Shown piece by piece: positions 55,906-64,000 of a stretch of 64,000 nt of DNA. The translations under genes were made by a program, and so were the position numbers. This DNA is from Hydnum rufescens UP504 (taxonomy: Eukaryota > Basidiomycota > Agaricomycetes > Cantharellales > Hydnaceae). The stretch spans positions 111,590 to 175,589 of the forward strand of contig MU128999.1 of assembly GCA_014904985.1 (NCBI GenBank), written 5' to 3'. Under the pieces are notes generated by a model. The model saw nothing but the letters and a program-made list of their open reading frames with translations. It did no database searches and was not told the origin of the DNA. Position 1 is the first letter of the stretch, and every line of letters begins with the position of its first letter.

Positions 55906-58900
55906 ATGAAGAAGGTTTCGCCTCACAGGGGTGGGGGGGAGCATGAATCTCCCCACATCACAAAGGGATACGTGCTGCTTCCTGGTCCCCGCGCTCCTGT
56001 GGAGACTACATTGAGCCCGAAAGTGCATTCCTCTTGCCTGCATTGTATGGGTCGATGGGATCTCATTGGCTGTTATTTTTGGTGACAGTTCCCCCCCATA
56101 AAGCAGAGTTTTTTAGACCGGCCGGATCGCCACGGCTCCCCCTTATTTTCTTCCGTGTTTCGTCGCTTCTCCACAGCATCTGTACAGTCAAATCTAGTTA
56201 CGCACTCGTGGCCTCGTCCTGCAAAGCTCAAAATCTCAGATCTATCCTCATACATTACCTCCACTCCTCCGACTCCCATCACTCGCCTGAAATGGTACAA
56301 AAATCGGTATGGAGTTCAACACGAGTTCTTGCTCTTGGAAGTCAAACGATCCGGGGATGGGAGCACCCTGTGGCTACGTCTCGACCGTCGAATGCACGAG
56401 AATGCCAGGGTCCTGAAAATCATATCCTCTCCTGTTCCATCGGGCGACACTGTCAGTCTCGTGTCCCGATGTCCATCATATCTCAGCGTCTTTTCATTCT
56501 AAACCCATGCCGATGTCTTAGGTGGAAATATGTAACGATGTCTCGCGCCTGTTTGATGCTTCACAAAGCCTAGTTCAGGTTGAGACAGAATTCACTGTCC
56601 CACCACCTCTGCAAAGGCTAGGTAATCTTCTGTCTATCCTGATGGAAGATTCTCCCGATTATAAGCTATATTCGGTGCATATGTCCCGCTACATTTCTCC
56701 AATATTGACTGATACGACCATTTCAGGAGAATTGTTACTTTTTTTGTGCGGTCATATATGAGAATCTGGTGTCCATGGGCAAAGGGGTGAATGTCGTCGG
56801 CGTTCCGAGCAAAATTTCTCTGTCGCTTGCTCCGCAGCTGAAGGCACAAATAAAAAGGCGTATGGGCATGTGGCTGTTAGTCCGTTCACTGCCCTTATGT
56901 CTGGACTGGCCATCGATGCCACCATTGACGGTTCCCCAGTAGCTCAGAACTTCCTCCTAGAATCCCAAGTCTCGAACTTCCGAATCCCTTGCCAATGGAG
57001 GGGCTGGCTTTTTCCACTCCGGTCTCCATCGAGCCCCTCCCAGACGAGATCTTGGTTGCAGTGCACGCGAACAATCATCCAGGCCCCATTCGATCCATAC
57101 CAATGCTGCCCACAGTGTCCTTGGCTCACAATCCTGGCTTCCAAAATTCCGCTATACATGTCCAACATGTCTCCAACTCCCTTGGACCCAGTCGTGCACC
57201 CTCGGACGAAGGGAAGATGTCTGTTTCGATCGACTTTGGTACCACATTTTCCGGCGTAGCGTATGGCTCCGCACATATCGCATCAGGCAAGGTACAACAG
57301 ATCCTCTCGTGGCCTGGTTCAAGTGAGAATTTCAGGAAGATTCCAACTTGCTTGGTGTACGATGATGCGGGCTGTACCCTCGCCTGGGGGCTTGAGGCAA
57401 AGAATTTGAGCCCTATGCCTGGGACTACACGTTGTGAATGGTGAGCTTTGTCCTTGTTTTTCTAGGGTAGGGGGATGAACACTGTAGGAAGGTTTAAATT
57501 ATTTTTAGATCCGATGGCCCTTCGAGATGACGAGGCCGTTGATCCTCGTCTACCAAAACTTCCCCCTGGAAAACAGGCCGTTGACCTGATCATTGACTTC
57601 CTCGCGTGCATCTGGGAGGTGAGCATCGTTCATTTGAGGTTAATGGTCCGGATCTCACTATGTTTTCTCCAGTACGCTAAAGAGCAGATTACCCGCGAAA
57701 TTGGGGTTGTCGCAGATCTAAGTACGTGCCCTTACTTCGAGGATCGCATGCATTGCTCTTGACATATGACGCCACACTCCAGATGATGCTGATGTATGGC
57801 TAAGTGCGTTGCTTCATTTCATCCATATCTTGCTACATATGTTCGCCGAATGTATGATCTCCCCATAGGCGTCCCGGCTGCTTGGGACTCCCGTGGCTGC
57901 CAAATCATGCGTGATGCTGCTCTTTCCGCGTACGTGCCACGGGTGGGATTTTGATGCCCATTTTTGACAGCAGTGCTTGCTTCTTCCCAGGGGTTTGGTT
58001 GGTTCTGCTTATGCAGGTGACCGTGACTGGCGCAACCGACTGCACATCATCACGTTCGCCTTAATATTCATTTAAATGATTTCATTTGGACCTAATTCGT
58101 GGCCGCATAATCAGAGAGCCAGAAGCTGCGGCTGTGCACTGTGCACATTTAACAAATTTGCACCAACTCAGGCCGAGCCAGAACTTCATGGTTTGTGACG
58201 CTGGAGGTGGTACTATCGTATGTTCTGTTCCATTTCGTGATTCCAATGCATTGCACCTCATCGAATGTGTCTGCAGGATTTGGCGATCTATAAAACCATT
58301 GGCAGCCTTACCGACCTTGATATCGCGGAAGTGTGTACGCGTTCGGGCTCCAATTGTGGCTCCCTTTTCCTTGATCTACGCTTCAGGGAGCTCGTTCTCA
58401 CTCTTCTCGCAAACCACCCGGCCCACCTTGATGCCGCTAGTTTGGCATCCTTTATGCGTTCTTTTTCTGAGACAGAGAAGCTAGCTTATATGGGAGAAAG
58501 CGATGATTCAAATATGTTCCACTTCACTTGCTTTAATCCCGAGGATCCTGGTTAGTTCTTTCCTCATGCGTTAGCGCTCTTTGCACGTGGACTTGACTCA
58601 TGTGAGTTTTAGATGACCCTAGTGTGGGTCTTATCAACGGCGAATTGACGATTCCAGGATTCCTCTTACGTCGTGAGGTTTTCGACCCCGTAGTGGAGCA
58701 GGTGAAGCATTGCGAAACTTTTGATCCAAAAATCTCTGTATGACCCTGATTCGTATCGCACCCCAAAGGTACTCAAGCTTATTGAGCAACAAACCCGGAT
58801 GATGGAACAACGCATTGACGCGCTTCTCCTTGTGGGTGGTTTCTCGGCTAGCGAGTATCTGTTCAAGCGTGTCAAAGTACGTGACTTGGGCTGTAATTAA

Positions 58901-59733
58901 TGCAATTGTTCATCGCGCTATCCTAGGATACCTTTGGCTCCCGCATCAAAGTCATTGCACGCCCTCTAGATGCGGACACGGCAACCTCCCGTGGTGCTGC
59001 TAAATATGGCCTTGCCCGTCGGCCACTTATTTCTTCGGTGATTGCTCCGAGGAGCTATATCATGCGTGTGAAACTTCCCGCCCAGCCAGAAGATTGGCAA
59101 AGGCGACCTGCATATATCAAGAAGAATCATGCTGGATTTGACATCTGCCAGAATCGGTAAGGTCGGGTCTTCTCCCGGTGCCAATTATAGGGCTCACGCG
59201 TTTGAGCTCAGGTTGAAATATCTGGTATTCAAGGGTGCAATCTTACGGAAAGATCAGAGGGTTAAGAGTAAATGCCGCAAATTTTCAGCAACACCACAAG
59301 GTGCGTGCCATCTGACATCTCCCTCTGAAGTTCTAGTGAGATCTGACAATTAAGTCGATAGACCGAAGCTTCATCGCGGTGATTTATACCTCAGATTCTG
59401 ACAAGACCATGCGGTACACCGACGAGGGCGAAATCTTCGAACTTGGTCGGTGGACCGTTGATGTGGGTTTGCTACCCAGTTTCCAGTCGCGTACGAACAA
59501 TGCTCCTCCTGGTGGTTTTTATACTGGTATTTCAATTGTGCTTGATTCTGGAGGTCCAAACTGACATTTCGGGGCTACAATAGACTTCGAACTTGGGTTG
59601 GAGTTGGATAGTGCTGGCAAGAGCTAGCTTTTTTTCACCATCTTAATGATAAGCTGATTGTTATTTGACAGAGGTTCGCGTGGTACTCTTAGATAACGGG
59701 TATGAGTGTGGAAAGGTCGATTTCCTGATTTGA
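55906..59733 (+). CDS. U10: best-preserved N-domain/Hsp70 fusion gene (subfamily A), 935 codons
   Basis: Nineteen exons: 55,906-56,050; 56,117-56,451; 56,522-56,674; 56,727-56,875; 56,943-57,440; 57,492-57,618; 57,673-57,721; 57,783-57,836; 57,869-57,929; 57,991-58,053; 58,115-58,217; 58,277-58,550; 58,613-58,701; 58,769-58,876; 58,927-59,156; 59,212-59,300; 59,341-59,526; 59,584-59,616; 59,672-59,733. They sum to 2,808 nt, one open frame ending in TGA. Residues 1-261 are the N-domain (His117; Asn213-Cys214 in ENCYFFC); 261-352 a short Pro/Ser-rich linker; from 353 the HSPA12-type ATPase with IDFGTTFSG, EPEAAA (546), DAGGGT (573) and LLLVGGFSASEY (719). There is no signal peptide, so it is probably cytosolic. 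The last intron uses a GC donor. The donor at 57,837 reads AT where U4 and U6 have GT, so splicing there may fail. Function of the fusion is unknown. Confidence 0.75.
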
Positions 59734-60147
59734 GTGGGCTATATGTTCTAATACTCCTTGTTCAATGTATCGCTCTCTATACTCGCTATATTTTCTTGGA
59801 TTTACTCTCGTCTCGTCTTACTGCAATCGGCGATATTATTGCGAAGGGCTCCTCTTTTGCTTGCTCGGAAAGTTAGGGGCTTTCACTTCACTCGTGTAGT
59901 TCTTTCGCCGCCCCTTTTAGTTTTCCCTCGATAAGACGATCACTCAGTTGTATTCTCATCGACACTACTGGAATTCTGCTGTAAAAAGTGGTTATACTTG
60001 CTGAAGTTGACCGAACCTCGGTGAAATTAGCCACCCTTGCGATCCCTTGCCATGAGTACTCATGCACGGTGCACGGAGATGAATTGCATTTCGAAGCACT
60101 CTTCGACCAAGCCCATGCCGATGATAATAGGTGAAGACGACCAGCGT
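59734..60147. other. Intergenic after U10
   Basis: 3' flank of U10, partly homologous to that of U6 (38,397-38,600). A short piece at about 60,045-60,140 (TGAGTACTCATGC, then GCCCATGCCGATGATAATAGG) resembles the exon 2/intron 2 border of the N-domain in U11. It is too short to call. Confidence 0.35.
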
Positions 60148-62260
60148 TATATGTTCTTCACACAAAAGCAATACTGGACTTGGCATCTTGGATGAAGTAA
60201 ATTCTGTGCAACACTGAGAATGCCGCTGGCATTGTGAGCGGTGAAAGATTTTGATGGAACGACTCTGGTGGAATTCGGATTTGACGGACAGGACTAACGG
60301 TTTGGGTAGTGACCCCTATATGGACGGATGCAAGCGCGCCTATGATCTTTGGAACACCGTTCGAGGACGTCTCCTTAATCCACGACGGGTTCCCTGCGTT
60401 TGTTTGCTTGACCCCTATTTCACTTCGTTGTTTTGTACCCTTTTTTCTCCTCTGTTCCATTTGTTTTCTTCTCCTATCCTGTAAGCCATAAAATGGCTAG
60501 TGTACCAAATGTTATTAACGTGTCCTGCTTCAGCCCGCCCTCACTCCGCTCGATCGTTGGGCGCTTATATAATCAATCCACGTTCACTAGACTCTATCAG
60601 GCCCATGCATCGCTTTCGCATGCCTCTGCGGAATTTTCGTCAATTTATCGGGAGGGCACGGGCGGGTGTCTTCCGTACTGCAGACGGTTCAGGGAGGAAT
60701 AGTCGATTCAGAGCAACTAGGATATGTCAAAGTCTAGTAGTCGATCAATGCTTCACTACAGTCACCATGTTCCCCACTGCATCGTCTTGTCTCACTATCG
60801 GAGCGTGTTTCTTTGAGCAAGTTAAAGCAACACTCGTCAGTATCCTATTTTCCAGGCTGGTGATACACATCGTTTGCTGGTCGGCAGCCGATTGCGTTGC
60901 AAATGTCAAACTGAGCTTTCTGTTAAAATTTCGCACATGTACCCCCAGTTGACCTCGGATACTCTCGAGGCACAGAGAATGGTGTGTTGCTCCTTCTGAT
61001 GCGGGAAGGTCTAGTCGTACCTGTGGATCTATTGTCATACAGTCTCGCTGAGTGTCTTAGACCGTGACCGCCGGATGAATGTAGGAGATGGCGACATGTC
61101 CTGGAGCAAACAATCTATATTCGAACAGGTTGGAGTTCCCCAGCCAACTAGCGGAGATCCCGATCTGGGATAGAGGCAAGAAGTCTTCTCGATTAACCAG
61201 GTTCGTTTGTTTACCACCCGTCGTCAACGAGAAGTGGCTACACGGTGCGTCGTCAGCCGAAGCGGATAACGGGAGGTGTCGAGTATTATATCACAAGTTA
61301 TCCGTCTGTAGGCAGGAAAGACAAGGGACAGGTCACACAAAGGGTGATCGCTTCGAGAAAAAAAAGCACCCACCAAGTATAGCCTTGTTCGCCGCTCTTT
61401 TGGACACAATTGCGGTACTCACAGACTGGCCAGTTTCGGCGGGTCCATGGAGCCAGGATATTGGGGGTATACCAACCATGAAAGAATTTCGGTGAACATT
61501 CCGACTCGAGTGCCTGGGAGACATGACAGCGACGCGGTCTTCCCTGCTGGCGTCATACGCCGCATGGACAGCTCGAAGAAGAGACACGCCAAGTGCGGAT
61601 CTTCCCAACTTGAGGATACTGGTGGCTGAACACTGGACGGGGCGTCCGCCCTCGGGAGAGGTCCCTTGGCAGGAGGCCGGGGGCTGCTCAGATCAGGAAG
61701 GAGGCGAATTCGAACCAGGGAGAGAGAGATGCTTCAACATAAGCCATCAATAGCTTGGCCAAGCCGACAGAAACTAACACACAGCTCTTCACGCGGCGAG
61801 TGATATTACTCCAATGTTTGGAGCAAGAGACGTGGCTAATTTAATGGGAATGCAAGAAGTACTCACCGCCCTCCCGACGGAAGATACACTCGTGTATGAC
61901 CGAACCAAAGAAGAAATTATTTTGCTGTACGAGACAATTCTGTCAATAGATCGCCCTGCAAGTCAAGGCAAATACGCACCGGTCAGAGAATGTATTTCCC
62001 TTAGGATGGACAGGAGAACATTAAAGCTGTGCAAAAACCACCTCTATGACTCGCTTTTCGATTTGACCAGAGAGTGAAGATTCTCACTCAGTTTTTCCTG
62101 CGTGGGGAACCCAAGCATCCTCTCAACTCAGGTGGAATAAATCTATGCACAATGAGCGTGCTCACAGTGTCGTGGGACGGGGATCTCGAAGAGATCAGAT
62201 GGGCGAGTTTGGCATTTCACCACGGATGCCTTGTTGGAGTAGGTGGTTACCGGCTACGGC
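60148..62260. repeat. Cassette 3' flank, copy 5 (contains an NLR remnant on the minus strand)
   Basis: Homologous to 5,030-6,930: GTTATATGTTCTTCAC start, AACAATCTATATTCGAACAG (about 61,108), and a CCTTAGGATGGACAGGAGAA stretch near 62,001 matching 6,630. In U1-U3 this flank follows a subfamily C gene, but here a subfamily A gene precedes it. Confidence 0.65.
61224..61610 (-). pseudogene. NACHT (NLR-type) ATPase remnant
   Basis: Minus-strand frame: LLRAVHAAYDASREDR, then PPISWLHGPAETGQSVSTAI, GGCFFFSKRS, and in a second frame GAFFSRSDHPLCDLSLVFPAY. This is the same region as 6,071-6,520 and is better preserved upstream of the P-loop. Walker A reads GPAETGQS: the catalytic Lys is Gln. A frameshift lies between the P-loop and FFSR. 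Confidence 0.75.
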
Positions 62261-62389
62261 GTATTAGTGTCACGTGCCCATTTGTGGGCGGCCTCTACCC
62301 CTCCCCGCTCTTCTGGCCCGCTCTAGGGCCGACCCCTTTTATTATATATAGCGTAGGTACTGTGTGTAAACCCCCACTGGTTTGTACCT

Positions 62390-62583
62390 CCGCGACACAC
62401 GAGGTTCTTTATCCCAAAATGCCTTTCGATACGCAGCGCTTGGGCGGTGGACCTTCTACTTGCAGAAGTGAGAATTCGTGAGGAGCCCCTGTCAGCTCCC
62501 TGCACCATTTTGACAGGCTGATGTGAGCAGTGAGAACCCGGTACGTACGGGCATAGATTGGAAATGGTATAAGCGCTAGGCAT
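62390..62583 (-). pseudogene. N-domain fragment on the minus strand
   Basis: The minus strand reads AYTISNLCPYV, then in a second frame ISLSKWCRE and APHEFSLLQVEGP. This is the YTIPDLCSYI...LLKWCK...HEFLLLKV core of the N-domain in U7, U8 and U11, with a frameshift. No other exons are found nearby. It is a solitary remnant lying head-to-head with U11. Confidence 0.65.
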
Positions 62584-62589
62584 CGCTAA

Positions 62590-63053
62590 TTTATGATGGG
62601 ATGTAAAAAGGACCGTCGAAGGGGTATCGGTTGAGGTGGGGGTGGACTAAGACGATTCCAGAGCATTTCACAATGGGAGATGCTGGAAAGGCTCCCGAAA
62701 GGTTGGTTAGCCGCTTCGAGGCCGACTATTGTTTTCGGACATCCGATCGTGTCACGTGCCTGGCATAAATAGAGGCAAATTATATTCCTACGCATACACC
62801 CATTTCCAGCCCCGGACCCTTTAAATATGGACGCAGCCACAGGAGTCCTCGGGACTGGGCTGTGTGTACACAGCCCAGGTCAGGGGCTTTCCCAGTATGG
62901 GTCGGGCGTCAAGTAATATCGTCTCCGGAGTATAAAGCTCCTGGTTTCCTGTATCTGTGGTTTCCACATTTCCCTACCCCGTCCTTTCTCCTTGGGGTCT
63001 TCTAGCCGCTCTCTTAGTCTTGCTGACCTTTCGGCCCTGAGCGCCAAGCCGAG
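62590..63053 (+). promoter_or_regulatory. Upstream region of U11
   Basis: No gene is seen. The last 100 bp (CTTGGGGTCTTCTAGCCGCTCTCTTAG) is a weak match to the cassette leader. A short exact repeat GGGCTGTGTGTACACAGCCCAG at 62,857-62,878 is a dyad that could form a small hairpin. Confidence 0.35.
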
Positions 63054-64000
63054 ATGAGGGAACCTCTGCAGCTGGCGGTGCGTGAATATACCGATAGCAT
63101 GAGATGATCAATCCTTGTTGATCCTCACACTTTCAAGAGCGAGGGATCTCGCGCTAGTGCAGCGACCGCCGAGTCACATTTGTTCAACCACTCCTGGAAT
63201 CGTCTTGGCTCGTATAGCATTCCCGATCTATGCTCCTACATTGAATCCACTGCTCCAGCCCCCATCAGTCTCCTGAAATGGTGCAAAGTCGGAATGGATT
63301 CAGACACGAGTTCTTGCTCCTCAAAGTGGACAGACCGGAAAATGGTGGGACCCTATGGATGCGTCTTGAGCGTCGAGTGCATGAGAGTGCTATGGCCGCG
63401 AATTACATCATCTCATCTGTTCTCTCGGGCGACACTGTGAGTACTTATGCCCATACAAGGATAACTTGTTGAATACTCTCCCCTATCAACCCCATGTCGA
63501 TGATGATAGGTGAAGCTGAGTAATGATTTCTCGCGCTTGTTTGACGCATCGCAAAGCGAAGTTCGAGTTGAGACAGAATTCACTGTCCCACTCCCTCTGG
63601 AAATGCTACGCACTCTTCTATCCACCCTGATGAAAGAGTCTCCCGATTACAAGCTATATTCAGTGCGTATTTCCTTGTGCATTTCTACACATCTATTGAT
63701 ACAGCCTTCACCAGGGGACTGTTATTTTTTCTGTGCAGTCATGTACGAGGTTCTCATTTCCGCGGGAAACGGGGCGAACGTCGCTGGCGCTCCGAGTAAG
63801 GTTTCCAACTTTTTTGGTCCCGAGGCAAAGAGCAGAATCAAAAAGCGCATGGCCAGTTCTCCGTCAGTCTCTTCATCGAGTTTATATTTAGAAGCATTGA
63901 TGGCACTGTTACCCTCCTTATAGTTCAGAGCCTTCTGATAGCCTTCCCGGACTCAAGAGTCCAAAGGTGCCATATATTCCCCTTCCCACCTCCATCGAGC
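63054..64000 (+). pseudogene. U11: N-domain of a fusion gene (type II), cut by the window edge
   Basis: The ATG is at 63,054, but an in-frame TGA follows near 63,105. LFNHSWNRLGSYSIPDLCSY is intact. A one-base deletion after KWCK (about 63,287) shifts the frame before GFRHEFLLLKVDRP. Exon 3 (63,512-63,663) is open, and the Asn-Cys exon reads GDCYFFCAVMYE (63,715; Asp in place of Asn). Homology continues through the exon 4 donor (near 63,862) to intron 4 and the start of the linker. Any Hsp70 part would lie beyond 64,000. It shares subtype features with U7. Confidence 0.65.

Overview
The window looks like a filamentous basidiomycete chromosome (Agaricomycete; Rhizoctonia/Ceratobasidium-like is my best guess, not proven). 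The reasons are genes cut into many short exons by 45-80 nt GT-AG introns, expanded HSPA12-type Hsp70-like genes, and fungal NACHT (NLR) P-loop remnants. Nothing bacterial is present.

The dominant structure, from about 2.6 kb to the end, is a degenerate gene array. Each cassette runs: a multi-exon fusion gene (an N-terminal domain of about 260 residues with a conserved His and an Asn-Cys motif, a disordered linker, then an Hsp70-like ATPase); a conserved 3' flank; a remnant of a NACHT/NLR gene on the opposite strand; a GH3 beta-glucosidase C-terminal remnant; and a conserved leader into the next fusion gene. Consecutive starts at 7,999 and 16,201 give a period of about 8.2 kb. I count eleven units: U1 (5'-truncated, 2.6-5.0 kb), U2 (8.0-13.2), U3 (16.2-20.2), U4 (minus, 25.5-21.4), U5 (28.5-32.8), U6 (34.3-38.4), U7 (minus, internally deleted, 39.9-38.6), U8 (minus, 44.6-40.3), U9 (45.7-50.0), U10 (55.9-59.7) and U11 (63.1 to the window edge). 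The ATPase parts fall into three subfamilies: A (U4, U6, U10), B (U5, U8, U9) and C (U1, U2, U3 and the U7 fragment).

The fusion is not obvious from single ORFs. I traced exons by comparing copies. In U10 nineteen exons close in one frame of 935 codons, the last intron using a GC donor, but with one mutated donor. N-terminal exon lengths and phases repeat exactly in U2, U3, U6 and U10. Most other copies carry one or a few frameshifts or splice-site losses, often in homopolymer runs, so some may be sequence errors.

The left edge (1-2.6 kb) is non-coding: a near-perfect 0.67-kb palindrome, diverged direct repeats and a TCTAGACATG minisatellite. A gene-poor island at 50.0-54.5 kb holds tRNA-derived SINE-like copies, a transposon-tail-like repeat, one intact intronless secreted Cys-containing protein gene and a broken acyl-CoA ligase (4CL-like) tail. 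The 25-N gap at 11,056-11,080 lies between two copies of the same 1.2-kb sequence and is most likely an unmerged contig overlap.
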